A stretch of 48,785 bases of DNA from Porphyromonas sp. Its GTDB lineage: Bacteria > Bacteroidota > Bacteroidia > Bacteroidales > Porphyromonadaceae. The notes under the pieces are model-generated. The model saw only the letters and a program-made list of their open reading frames with translations. It searched no databases and was not told the DNA's origin. A program made the position numbers and the translations under genes. Below are positions 37,007 through 45,460 of the stretch, in pieces; within the stretch, counting starts at the first letter, position 1, and every line of letters starts with the position of its first letter. Location of the stretch: positions 1 through 48,785 of the forward strand of contig NZ_JAUMXC010000014.1 in assembly GCF_030529325.1 (NCBI RefSeq). The letters are read 5' to 3'.

Positions 37007-37501
37007 CTATTGCTTGTTAATGATTGAGAGGAGTAGAGTAAGAGAAGCTTCAGTTGTAGATAAGATGTTTTGTTCTCTTCCGGCATCTGTTGACTGATAA
37101 AGATAGCTATAGACTCCGTCTGCCGATGCTACGGCGATCCATACATAACATGGGGCATGTCCCTCATTTTCGGTGGGACCGCATACTCCCGTTGTCGCAA
37201 TAGAAAAAACTGTAGAACTCAGAGACCGGACATTGATGGCCATAGCCTCTGCGGTTTCCCTTGTTACCAAACCTTTATCAAGTATGCTTTGGGGGATGTT
37301 TAGCTGATTTTTTTTACTCTCATAAGTATAGGCGACAATACCGGTATCGAACCATCCGGAAGCACCCGATATGGCACAAAGAGACGATGCAATAGCCCCT
37401 CCCGTACAACTCTCAGCCACTGAAATAGTCGATGCTGTAGAGGAAAGTCTTTCTGCTATAGCGTTAGCTATTTCATATATGTTTCTCCTTAGATCTGACA
37501 T
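37007..37501 (-). CDS. pncC: Nicotinamide-nucleotide amidase, CinA C-terminal family
   Basis: A stand-alone CinA C-terminal domain of about 164 aa. In E. coli and relatives this domain deamidates nicotinamide mononucleotide in NAD recycling. The catalytic block TISVAESCTGGAIAS with its Ser, the GWFDTGIVAYTYESK segment and ATTGVCGPTENEG match the family. The ATG at 37501 (MSDLRRN) is preferred because it starts one base after the tsaD stop; an in-frame start at 37534 would overlap tsaD. It is probably cotranscribed with tsaD and recQ. Confidence 0.9.
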   Translation of the reverse strand: MSDLRRNIYEIANAIAERLSSTASTISVAESCTGGAIASSLCAISGASGWFDTGIVAYTYESKKNQLNIPQSILDKGLVTRETAEAMAINVRSLSSTVFSIATTGVCGPTENEGHAPCYVWIAVASADGVYSYLYQSTDAGREQNILSTTEASLTLLLSIINKQ

Positions 37502-37502
37502 A

Positions 37503-38537
37503 TTATATTTGCACACGAGAGTAGGGTGCGGCATCTATGCTGCAACGATGCCCCTCTGCAAAGGCAAAGCTACCGGCCATGGCAACCATGGCTGCATTGT
37601 CTGTCGTGTATGCGAATGGTGGTATAAATACTTTGTTCCCTGTTCGTTGACCGTACTCAACAAAGGCATCGCGCAATCCTGAGTTGGCCGAGACTCCACC
37701 GGCAAGAGCAACCTCCTTGATGCCATGAGCTTTTGCGGCCTTTTCAAGTTTATTCATCAATATATCTATGATGGTTTTTTGAAGCGAAGCGCAGAGATCC
37801 TCTTTCCGATTGACCACAAAATCCGGGTCTTTTGCAAGTTCATCCCTGAGAGTGTAAAGGAATGATGTCTTGAGTCCGCTAAAGCTATAATCAAATCCTG
37901 CAATCTGAGGCTTTGCAAAGTGAAAGGCTTCAGGGTTGCCTTGCAGTGCCAACTTGTTGACGATAGGTCCCCCGGGATAACCAAGCCCCATAACTTTAGC
38001 ACACTTGTCAAATGCTTCTCCGGCAGCATCATCGATGGTTTTGCCGATAATTTCCATGTCAAAGGACGATCGTACAAGGATAATCTGGGAGTTTCCTCCG
38101 GAAACAAGCAGACAGATGAAGGGAAATTTTGGTGTCTCGACCCTTTCGTTCGGCTTTTGGATATAATGGGCGAGTACGTGAGCCTGTAAATGATTGACAT
38201 CTACAAGTGGGATATCAAGCCCAAGGGCTATCCCTTTCGCAAAGGTCGTGCCAACTAATAGCGACCCCAATAGACCTGGGCCTCTTGTGAATGCAATGGC
38301 ATTAAGTTCTTCGGCCTTGACTCCAGCTTGTTTGAGAGCCTCGCTGACCACAGGAACGATATTTTGCAGATGGGCACGGCTTGCCAATTCGGGGACTACA
38401 CCTCCGTAAGCCTCATGCACCTTCTGCCCTGCTATGACGTTGGACAAAAGTTGGTCTCCACGTAACACCGCAGCAGAAGTATCGTCACAAGAAGATTCGA
38501 TCCCAAGGATTAAAGTATTTGGATTGATATGTGTCAT
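37503..38537 (-). CDS. tsaD: tRNA N6-adenosine threonylcarbamoyltransferase
   Basis: TsaD transfers the threonylcarbamoyl group to A37 of ANN-decoding tRNAs together with TsaB and TsaE. The 344-aa protein has the ASKHA fold: GIESSCDDTS at residues 12-21, TRGPGLLGSLLVG, the metal-binding His116 and His120 in NHLQAHVLAH, LLVSGGNSQI, and AGGVSANSGLR. It has a well-formed Bacteroidetes promoter upstream, and pncC follows after one base. Confidence 0.97.
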   Translation of the reverse strand: MTHINPNTLILGIESSCDDTSAAVLRGDQLLSNVIAGQKVHEAYGGVVPELASRAHLQNIVPVVSEALKQAGVKAEELNAIAFTRGPGLLGSLLVGTTFAKGIALGLDIPLVDVNHLQAHVLAHYIQKPNERVETPKFPFICLLVSGGNSQIILVRSSFDMEIIGKTIDDAAGEAFDKCAKVMGLGYPGGPIVNKLALQGNPEAFHFAKPQIAGFDYSFSGLKTSFLYTLRDELAKDPDFVVNRKEDLCASLQKTIIDILMNKLEKAAKAHGIKEVALAGGVSANSGLRDAFVEYGQRTGNKVFIPPFAYTTDNAAMVAMAGSFAFAEGHRCSIDAAPYSRVQI

Positions 38538-38585
38538 GAAATATATGTTTCAAAATATTATAAATGTCCGAAAGCGAACACTCTA

Positions 38586-38617
38586 CAAATTTACGCACAT
38601 TAAATATCAGCCCCAAA
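38586..38617 (-). promoter_or_regulatory. tsaD promoter
   Basis: On the minus strand TTTG (38617-38614), 20 bases, then TAAATTTG (38593-38586) match the Bacteroidetes sigma-ABfr consensus exactly in both boxes and spacing. The tsaD ATG begins 49 bases downstream. It is one of the two best promoters in the window. Confidence 0.75.
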
Positions 38618-38776
38618 CATTTTTGAGTTTGATGTCTGTCCATGAAATATGTCGTGGTGCCATGTGTTTATTGTGGGATCTTAAAGGTTAGCGCTATTGA
38701 GATGATGTTTGCTTGTTGATATTTTCTCGGTGGTGATGGTTTTGATCTCTTTGGAACCAAGATATACAACCTTCGA

Positions 38777-38842
38777 CATCAAGGTAGGCATCTTGATTTC
38801 TCAAGGTCTTTACCTTGATGAAACAAGTTAGACAACCTTTTT
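38777..38842 (-). repeat. Dispersed intergenic repeat, copy C
   Basis: AAGTTAGACAACCTTTTT (38825-38842) is the exact reverse complement of 7693-7710. Upstream in this orientation are CATCAAGGTA (38777-38786) and TACCTTGATG (38811-38820), a perfect ten-base inverted repeat. The CATCAAGGTAGGCA word at 38777-38790 also occurs twice at 23893-23930. The rest of the roughly 490 bases between the tsaD promoter and the glycogen synthase start shows no gene. Confidence 0.65.
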
Positions 38843-39082
38843 CAGAGGATATTTAGACTTACTAAAGATTGGAATCCCATGATTGTATGAAAAAGATTTC
38901 ATATGGAGATTGTAGGGGACTTGGATATTGGTTTTGACTCATTCTGGTCACGAAGAGTCTCTGCATCTGATTTTGTGGGAATTTGTGGATACTTTGATAC
39001 AACTTTTTGTTGTGTTTAAGGGTTTTACTAAAGATATATCTGTTAAAAACAGTATCAAAAATAGAATTTACTGAGAAGAACA

Positions 39083-40708
39083 ATGATAAAGCCTGATTTT
39101 ATATTTGAGACTTCGTGGGAAGTATGTAACAAAGTTGGAGGCATATACACTGTATTGAGTACACGTGCTGCTGTGATGCTTGAAGATATGGGAGATAGGG
39201 AGCGAATACTTTTTATCGGCCCCTGGATAGATGGTAGAGAATCAACTGATTTTAATGAGGATAAAGTACTGACTGAGAGATGGGGACTCGCTCTTTCTGA
39301 GGTTACTCATTTGCCTGTCAAAATCGGCTATTGGGACGTTCCCGGACAGCCGTTGTGTGCCCTCGTGGACTTTAGATCACTCTATGAGCAACAAGACGCG
39401 TTGTATTTTGAAATGTGGGAGAAGCATGGTATCCGTAGCGAACTGGGTTATGGAGATTATGATGAGGCGTGTATGTTCAGTATTGCTGCTGCTAAAGTGA
39501 TGATGGCTTGGCAACAATTGGGGGCTATCGATGGTAATATTGTTTCGATTTTCAACGAATGGACTACAGGCATGGGTCTCTTATACCTCAAGTCTTATAC
39601 TCCGTCCATAAAGACAGTTTTCGTCACTCATGCCACAACTGTAGGTCGATCTATTGCAGGGAATGGTAAACCTCTGTATGACAGTATGAAATACTTTAAC
39701 GGCAATCAAATGGCATCTGAACTGAACGTACAGGCAAAGCATACTCTCGAACGACTTGCAGCGCATCAGGCTGATGCTTTTGGCACTGTCAGTAAAGTGA
39801 CGGATGTGGAGTGTGGACAGCTTTTGGGAAAGGCTGTTGATGTAGTTGTTCCGAACGGTTTTGAGCCGGGGTTTGTTCCTGATTCTGCAGATCTCAAGGA
39901 TATAAGAAATACTGCGCGTCAGAGGATTATAAAGATTGCACATACTCTCTACGGTAAAGCTATAGAACCCGATGCTCTCATCATTGCGACTTCAGGGCGG
40001 AGCGAGTACCGAAACAAAGGGTTGGATGCTTATATTGAGGCCATTGCCCATGTAGCGGAGGATGAGAAGGTGGATAAGGATATCATAGCTCTTGTTCTCA
40101 TTCCCGGATGGATAAGCGGAGCAAGAGAGGATTTGGCAAATGCGTTGAAAGTGGGTGGCGTGTTTTCCAAACCGATGAGAGAGCCAATGTTGTCTCACCG
40201 ATTGAATGAACCTCACAACAATCCCATATACAAACATTTGTCATCTCATAAGGAAAAATGGGGGGTAGGGGTGTATCCTGTATATGTCCCTTCATATCTT
40301 GATGGGAATGATGGTATCGTTGATATGAACTACTACGACTTCTTGGCCGGGACTGATCTTACTCTTTTCCCCTCATACTACGAACCTTGGGGGTATACAC
40401 CTCTTGAGAGTATTGCCTTTGGAGTGCCTACTGTGACTACGGATAAGTCCGGATTTGGAATGTGGGTAAAGGAAATGCTTCCGGAACCATCTGTCTCAAA
40501 CTGCGGGGTCGAGATTCTACACCGTAATGATCATAATATGCAATACTTGGCTGAGAGATTGGCACAGATAATATCATCATTTACAGTCTTACCCGAAAAG
40601 GAAAGGAAGGATGTGTCAGTGGCAGCAATCAAGCTCTCTAAGGAAGCCTATTGGGGTAAGTTTTATACACACTATAAGCAGTTGTTCAATAAAGCATTAG
40701 GCCGGTAG
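39083..40708 (+). CDS. Glycogen synthase, eukaryote-like GT3 type
   Basis: A 541-aa glycosyltransferase that extends alpha-1,4-glucan from a nucleotide-activated glucose. The N-terminal block FETSWEVCNKVGGIYTVL resembles animal and yeast glycogen synthase (GT3) more than the KTGGL form of bacterial GlgA (GT5). TVFVTHATTVGRS and AFGTVSKVTDVE follow, and the C-terminal donor site reads SYYEPWGYTPLESIAFGVP. Whether it uses UDP- or ADP-glucose cannot be seen. GT3-type enzymes are known in Bacteroidetes. No other glycogen gene is adjacent. It has no clear terminator before the next promoter. Confidence 0.9.
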   Translation: MIKPDFIFETSWEVCNKVGGIYTVLSTRAAVMLEDMGDRERILFIGPWIDGRESTDFNEDKVLTERWGLALSEVTHLPVKIGYWDVPGQPLCALVDFRSLYEQQDALYFEMWEKHGIRSELGYGDYDEACMFSIAAAKVMMAWQQLGAIDGNIVSIFNEWTTGMGLLYLKSYTPSIKTVFVTHATTVGRSIAGNGKPLYDSMKYFNGNQMASELNVQAKHTLERLAAHQADAFGTVSKVTDVECGQLLGKAVDVVVPNGFEPGFVPDSADLKDIRNTARQRIIKIAHTLYGKAIEPDALIIATSGRSEYRNKGLDAYIEAIAHVAEDEKVDKDIIALVLIPGWISGAREDLANALKVGGVFSKPMREPMLSHRLNEPHNNPIYKHLSSHKEKWGVGVYPVYVPSYLDGNDGIVDMNYYDFLAGTDLTLFPSYYEPWGYTPLESIAFGVPTVTTDKSGFGMWVKEMLPEPSVSNCGVEILHRNDHNMQYLAERLAQIISSFTVLPEKERKDVSVAAIKLSKEAYWGKFYTHYKQLFNKALGR

Positions 40709-40744
40709 AGTATCGTAAGATCTTCATATGTGGGAGAAAAACGG

Positions 40745-40752
40745 TAAATTTG
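40745..40752 (+). promoter_or_regulatory. Candidate promoter of the acyltransferase gene, -7 box
   Basis: TAAATTTG fits TAnnTTTG and lies 32 bases upstream of ATG 40784. Confidence 0.5.
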
Positions 40753-40783
40753 CGACTGATTTATAACGAATATACTATTGACA

Positions 40784-41332
40784 ATGGTAGAGTATAGGCC
40801 CTTTTGGGGTAAACTTCTTAAAATATTTGGCTGGAAGCCTATTTATCCAAAACAGCTCTCTCGCAAATCTGTGATATGTGTTGCACCTCATACGAGTAAC
40901 TGGGACTTTCCCTTAGGGCTTTTTTATTACCTGTCCATGGGACGTAAGCCTCACTTCTTGATCAAAAAAGAGTGGTTTGTATTTCCTCTCAACTTCTTTT
41001 TTAAGTTGCTCGGAGGAGTCGCTGTTGATAGAAATAAGAAAACTTCTACTGTGGATCAGATCATCGAAGGGTTTGCAAAAAAAAACGACTACAATATCGC
41101 TGTGACTCCTGAGGGCACTCGATCAAAGAGAGATGAGTGGAAGACAGGCTTTTGGCGTATAGCCTCAGGGGCAGGTATTGTTATTGAGTTGGCAAGAATA
41201 GATTATAGAAAGAAAGAACTCGGAATCTTTGAGGTCTTTACTCCAACTGGTGACATGGTGGCTGATATCGCTTATATACGTTCGCGCTACAGCGCAGATA
41301 TGGCGAAATTCCCTGAAAAGTATAGCGAGTAG
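40784..41332 (+). CDS. PlsC-like 1-acyl-glycerophosphate acyltransferase
   Basis: A 182-aa member of the lysophospholipid acyltransferase family. The catalytic HX4D motif is His36-Thr-Ser-Asn-Trp-Asp41, and the phosphate-binding EGTR block is TPEGTRSKRDEWKTGFWR. It is short and has no strong membrane segment, unlike PlsC of E. coli (245 aa). It may transfer acyl chains to lysophosphatidate or to another lipid such as an ornithine or glycine lipid. ATG 40784 is preferred to an in-frame TTG six bases earlier. The nitrilase gene starts just after its stop. Confidence 0.88.
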   Translation: MVEYRPFWGKLLKIFGWKPIYPKQLSRKSVICVAPHTSNWDFPLGLFYYLSMGRKPHFLIKKEWFVFPLNFFFKLLGGVAVDRNKKTSTVDQIIEGFAKKNDYNIAVTPEGTRSKRDEWKTGFWRIASGAGIVIELARIDYRKKELGIFEVFTPTGDMVADIAYIRSRYSADMAKFPEKYSE

Positions 41333-41337
41333 TGCTA

Positions 41338-42138
41338 ATGGAAGCTAAAAATATCATCAATGTTGCTCTGATTCAGATGCAACAGGTACAGTGTGATATC
41401 GATCAAAATATTGCGCATCTTCGTTTGATACTGGAGCACACCGCTTTGGATGAAATTGACTTATTGCTCCTGCCTGAAATGTGGACAACCGGTTTTGTCA
41501 CAAAAATGGAGACCGGTATTTCGGATGCCTATGACCGAGGCTTGAATATCATGAAAGAACTCTCTAAGAACTACGGTTGTGCTGTCTATGGAAGCCTGCT
41601 CAAAGTTTTGGACGGGGGAAAGCTTGCAAATGCCGGGGTATTTCTGGATGTCTCTGAAGGAGTTCAGGAGGAGTACCACAAGGTACACTTATTTGGACCC
41701 GGGGGCGAAGCTAAATTTTTTGAAGCCGGAAACAAACGCTGTATGGTGAGTTGGAGAGGTTGGAATATCTTTCTGACGATATGCTATGATTTAAGATTTC
41801 CGGTTTGGATGAGGTACAGTGATGAGATACCTTATGATATGATCCTTTGCACTGCAAATTGGCCTTATCCTCGTCAAGAGGCTTGGAAAGCTTTGCTTCG
41901 GGCGAGAGCGATCGACAACCAGGCTTATGTTTTGGGATGTAATCGAGTGGGGCAAGGACCAAAGACTTTGCTCTATCCCGGGGATTCTGTTATTGCAGGA
42001 CCTAAGGGTGATCTGTTGCATGAAATAATCAGAGATGAGGAGTGTGTCATAAAGGTTTCTTTAGACAGATGTGAAGTGAAAGGATTTCGGAATTCATTTC
42101 CTGTCCTTCAAGATGCGGACATTTTCAAGCTATTGTAA
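41338..42138 (+). CDS. Nitrilase-superfamily hydrolase, omega-amidase candidate
   Basis: A 266-aa carbon-nitrogen hydrolase with the Glu-Lys-Cys triad: Glu47 in LLPEMWTTGF, Lys115 in EYHKVHLFGPGGE and Cys149 in LTICYDLRFP. The overall form resembles YafV/Nit2 omega-amidases, which hydrolyse alpha-ketoglutaramate or other omega-amides. Start ATG 41338; an in-frame GTG at 41332 would overlap the previous stop codon. It is probably cotranscribed with the acyltransferase, with no obvious functional link. Confidence 0.88.
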   Translation: MEAKNIINVALIQMQQVQCDIDQNIAHLRLILEHTALDEIDLLLLPEMWTTGFVTKMETGISDAYDRGLNIMKELSKNYGCAVYGSLLKVLDGGKLANAGVFLDVSEGVQEEYHKVHLFGPGGEAKFFEAGNKRCMVSWRGWNIFLTICYDLRFPVWMRYSDEIPYDMILCTANWPYPRQEAWKALLRARAIDNQAYVLGCNRVGQGPKTLLYPGDSVIAGPKGDLLHEIIRDEECVIKVSLDRCEVKGFRNSFPVLQDADIFKLL

Positions 42139-42232
42139 TTTTTTTTCTCTGCCTATCTTGTTGATAAATATTTTGTTACCGAATTCTTATTTGAAATCGT
42201 GACAATGAAATGCTGAAAAAAGCGTCTAAATA

Positions 42233-42264
42233 TTTGGATGGTCTGAAATAAATACCTAAATTTG
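42233..42264 (+). promoter_or_regulatory. tRNA-Pro promoter
   Basis: TTTG (42233-42236), 20 bases, TAAATTTG (42257-42264) match the Bacteroidetes consensus in both boxes. Expected transcription start is near 42271, about a dozen bases before the tRNA. Confidence 0.75.
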
Positions 42265-42283
42265 CAGAGCAAAAGAAAAAACA

Positions 42284-42358
42284 CGGGGTGTAGCGCAGTC
42301 CGGTTAGCGCACCTGCTTTGGGAGCAGGGGGTCCCAGGTTCGAATCCTGGTACCCCGA
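42284..42358 (+). tRNA. tRNA-Pro (anticodon TGG)
   Basis: A full cloverleaf can be drawn. The acceptor stem CGGGGTG pairs with TACCCCG, with an A discriminator at 42358. The anticodon stem CCTGC/GCAGG encloses the loop TTTGGGA with anticodon TGG. The T arm is CCAGG TTCGAAT CCTGG. CCA is not encoded. TGG reads proline CCN codons. Confidence 0.97.
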
Positions 42359-42370
42359 CTTGAAACAAAG

Positions 42371-42415
42371 GTGTTGATAATCAAAGTCAAAGATTTGGTT
42401 ATCAACGCTTTTTTT
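42371..42415 (+). terminator. tRNA-Pro terminator
   Basis: GTGTTGATAATC (42371-42382) pairs with GGTTATCAACGC (42397-42408) with two G-T pairs, followed by seven T. Confidence 0.8.
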
Positions 42416-42515
42416 ATTATTCCTACGTGTGGGATTGCATAGTGATTTCAGAGAGATGATTTCTAAAGAAAGATATTTTGTCGCAGATAAATGCTGTTAT
42501 GCTCTTTATGGGCAA

Positions 42516-43037
42516 CTACCATAATGGAAATGTTCCGGGAAGGTGTTCTTTGATGTTAAAGGAGCATCCTACATAAAATCCATATCTGGTGTATGTCGCA
42601 TATAAGTTTATATTCTTGAGATCTATAATCATCATGGCTCCAAAGTCCATTCCCCTTTTCTTCTCTGATTCGTCTGTTCCATATCTTCGAAAACTAGCAT
42701 AGCCAATCAGAGGAGCAATCCTGAATCTGTTGTGAAATGGGATTTGGTATCCTGCATGGATCAAAGAGCCCCGAGTCTTTATCTTTTGCCCGATATTGTT
42801 TGGGTTTTGCTCTCTGGGAAATCCAACCAAACAACTTAAAAAGCCTCCACAAAAATTTATATTTACTGCAAGTCCGATATTTGGTTTCATGTCCTCTTGC
42901 ATTTTTAATGTGCCTAAGCCTACGCCTAAAAAGGACTCCTCGTAAACTCCTTCAAAATCAAAGAATGGGCTGATTTGGGCCTTTGTGCTATATGATACGG
43001 ATAGAAAGATAAAAAGAAGGTAGAGTTTTAGTTTCAT
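42516..43037 (-). CDS. Hypothetical exported beta-barrel-like protein
   Basis: Not recognised. The 173-aa product begins with a clear signal peptide (MKLKLYLLFIFLSVSYSTKAQ, cleaved after about residue 19-20). The mature part is rich in alternating hydrophobic and polar stretches with aromatic ends (GLAVNINFCGGFLS, RIAPLIGYASF, INLYATYTRYGFYVGCSF), as in small outer-membrane barrels. ATG 43037 is preferred over a start at 43079 since the signal peptide then starts properly. It is followed on the minus strand by no partner gene; the HXXEE gene lies upstream, 116 bases away. Confidence 0.65.
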   Translation of the reverse strand: MKLKLYLLFIFLSVSYSTKAQISPFFDFEGVYEESFLGVGLGTLKMQEDMKPNIGLAVNINFCGGFLSCLVGFPREQNPNNIGQKIKTRGSLIHAGYQIPFHNRFRIAPLIGYASFRRYGTDESEKKRGMDFGAMMIIDLKNINLYATYTRYGFYVGCSFNIKEHLPGTFPLW

Positions 43038-43153
43038 ATTGGCAGAGAAATTTGATATGATTGAACTAACATCGTCCAAGATACAAATATTTGACTGATT
43101 CCATACCCGGCAGAGTTAACCATAGTAGTTTACTGCATTATTTCCCTTAAAAA

Positions 43154-43690
43154 CTAAGCCGCTCTTTTTTCTTGCCACTGGTTAAACTTGCTCATTAGTA
43201 AAAATGAGATGGGGAAAGTAACTATCATTATTACTACACCTATACCTCCCCAAAGAGTCATTTGGAGTATTGACAGTGCGGCATTCTTCCAAAATACTAT
43301 AAATGTATAGATACAATATGGTAGCGTTAGTATTGTTGTGATAATAACGGGAATATATCCGCGGTAGGCAATCCATTGGCCAAGATGTACAAAAAGATGA
43401 ACAAAATATGCCATAAATGCTGCAAACCACAATCCATGAGCTCCGAAGCAAGTTGCAGTCAGAGAAACTCCGGAAAGTAGGATAAATTCATGTAAAACTC
43501 CTACTGCGAAGGTGGAAGTGGAGAATTTAAAAAGTCCTTGTTTCTCAATAAATTTTTCTATTTTAGGAAAACGTGTCTTCAACTTTATCCTATTTTTTGC
43601 AAGCCAATTTTCAAACATGATGATCTCTTCAAAATCGTGTAGCATGAAGATCACGGGTAAAATCATCATTAAAAATTCTAATGACTTCAT
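43154..43690 (-). CDS. HXXEE-family integral membrane protein
   Basis: A 178-aa protein with four to five hydrophobic segments and the defining motif His18-Asp-Phe-Glu21-Glu22 near the start, followed by later conserved histidines (VLHEF, YFVHLFVHLG). The HXXEE family is widespread, of unknown function, and might bind a metal through its His and Glu residues. ATG 43690 is chosen over an in-frame TTG at 43696. It has no functional partner in the vicinity; the upstream gene is the serpin. Confidence 0.8.
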   Translation of the reverse strand: MKSLEFLMMILPVIFMLHDFEEIIMFENWLAKNRIKLKTRFPKIEKFIEKQGLFKFSTSTFAVGVLHEFILLSGVSLTATCFGAHGLWFAAFMAYFVHLFVHLGQWIAYRGYIPVIITTILTLPYCIYTFIVFWKNAALSILQMTLWGGIGVVIMIVTFPISFLLMSKFNQWQEKRAA

Positions 43691-43734
43691 AAGCAATTTA
43701 TTTTATTATAATGTCTTTTGTGTTTTAAATGTAC

Positions 43735-43776
43735 AAAAAGATGCCGACTCTCAATGATATTTGAGATGTCGGCATC
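43735..43776 (-). terminator. Serpin gene terminator
   Basis: GATGCCGAC plus TCTCAA (43740-43754) pair with TTGAGA plus GTCGGCATC (43761-43776) with one bulge; on the minus strand TTTTTG follows. It lies about 100 bases after the serpin stop and just upstream of the HXXEE gene. Confidence 0.75.
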
Positions 43777-43879
43777 CTCAGCATAAAAGATTCAAGTACG
43801 ACTTCTAAGATTACAAAGCTCTAACTTGTTCCGGCTGTTTCTTAGCAGAGTTTATCGGCCTTCATTGCCGGTAAAGTGA

Positions 43880-45220
43880 TCATATCTTATTAACCTGGCC
43901 AACAAACATCAACTTATTGCTACCGGCATGAGTGATTGTGAAGAAGAAAGGATGATCTACCCTAAACTCAAAGCCTGAAACAGGAGGCGCCTTGTCTATT
44001 ACAGCGACCGCTGTGGCTGCTGCTGCCTCTACGCCCTTTTCGTTCCACTTAACCACACACTTTTGTACGATCTTGCTGATTTGGAGATCAGGATTGTCTA
44101 TGATGTTGACTAATGCGTTAGGTCTAATGAGTTTAGACAACCCTATTGCCGCTGCAAGCTCAGGTTTGTTCTTATCAATGAGTGTGAGTAGTTCTGTTGT
44201 GAAATTAAACTTCGGTAGGTAAACATTTACAGGAAGCTGGCGAGAATATTTTTTGAATACCTCATGTGGGGCATATTTTGTCAAGAATTCAGGAGTAAGC
44301 GGTTGATTTTTGTCTTTTGGCAAGATGATATCTACAAAGAATCCTCTACCTTCCGTTGGGAGTCTTAGTATTTGCACATCAGGGAGATCAACAAATGTTT
44401 CAACCTTCTGATCTCTCATCATATCTACTTCTTGCACTGTTCCATCAGCTGCTGTGAAGTTTTCTTTCACGGTATTGTTTTGATCGAATGGGCTCTGCCA
44501 TGGGGAATTGAAATATAGAGCATTGGTTAATATAAAAGAAAGATTACCAGAGGCGATCGACGGGGAAAGGAGATTTTTAATTTTGCTATAAGTTTTACGT
44601 TCTACCCAGTTATTGATATGAGAGATAGCTTCAGGCTGAGACAGGTCAAGTATAGACATACCAGCGCCGAAGTACTCTTTTAAAATCTTTGGGTATTCTT
44701 CATTCACTTGCTGGATCCTATTATCATCGATCCACATGGCATTGGAAGTGAACACCCTTTGGAATGAGCTGCTTGTTTCCAAGTGTCGTGTGAGGCGTTT
44801 ATGATAAGCTGAGATATCTGGATCTTTGACTCCGTTCCATCCCATTGTCTCTGTCAACTCCTCCCAAACATCTTTTGCTGCTCCTGCTGCGACCATTGCT
44901 ATAGCATAATCCCAAGAGAGTGGTGATAAGATAAGGTTCTCTCCCTTGTATTTCTCAGCTTGCTGTGCAAACATTTTATATGCAAAGTCATTACTTCCCT
45001 CGACAAAATCTTTGTCATTTTCGCTGATTGGTTCCTCTTGTGTATTAGGAATCACAGGGACAGACGCTCCGAGTTCCGGTAGATCCACCTCTGAGAGCAC
45101 CTTCACTTTGTCCGGTGGTAGTGGGGTGTCCGGATTGTTCGGGTCGTTAGGAGCGTTCTTATTACAACCAATGATAAGTATCAGTGCTACACCCATCAGA
45201 TAAGTCAAATGTTTTTTCAT
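43880..45220 (-). CDS. Serpin-family protease inhibitor, lipoprotein
   Basis: A 446-aa serpin. The lipobox is LIIGC with Cys19, followed by a Pro- and Asp-rich linker and the serpin fold from about residue 75. Fold blocks include NLILSPLS, NALYFNSPW, KYSRQLPVNVYLPKF and the C-terminal VDHPFFFTITH. The reactive-loop hinge EKGVEAAAAT (394-403) has the small residues needed for loop insertion, so inhibition is likely. Counting from the hinge puts P1 at Lys410 and P1' at Ala411, predicting inhibition of trypsin-like or Lys-specific proteases. As a lipoprotein it would sit on a membrane, perhaps facing host or self proteases, as does miropin of Tannerella forsythia. It has its own terminator. The 240 bases upstream, up to the IS element, hold no gene. 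Confidence 0.95.
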   Translation of the reverse strand: MKKHLTYLMGVALILIIGCNKNAPNDPNNPDTPLPPDKVKVLSEVDLPELGASVPVIPNTQEEPISENDKDFVEGSNDFAYKMFAQQAEKYKGENLILSPLSWDYAIAMVAAGAAKDVWEELTETMGWNGVKDPDISAYHKRLTRHLETSSSFQRVFTSNAMWIDDNRIQQVNEEYPKILKEYFGAGMSILDLSQPEAISHINNWVERKTYSKIKNLLSPSIASGNLSFILTNALYFNSPWQSPFDQNNTVKENFTAADGTVQEVDMMRDQKVETFVDLPDVQILRLPTEGRGFFVDIILPKDKNQPLTPEFLTKYAPHEVFKKYSRQLPVNVYLPKFNFTTELLTLIDKNKPELAAAIGLSKLIRPNALVNIIDNPDLQISKIVQKCVVKWNEKGVEAAAATAVAVIDKAPPVSGFEFRVDHPFFFTITHAGSNKLMFVGQVNKI

Positions 45221-45460
45221 GTCTCTTTTGTTATTTAAGTGTTATTAAATCCGTAGGAAGATGTTACTCTTCGTTCTCTCATGTAACAGATGCCGTATTG
45301 TTCATATGGCAACCCTTTCAACCATTAAATCCTCAAATAATCAAAATATTGCATCTATTATCTACTTTTTATTATCCCCAGGTTTCCTAAGTTGTTTTTT
45401 AATTTAATTATCCGGCTTGAGAAATCTTGTTTGTGGAATGCAGCCATAATAATTTATATA

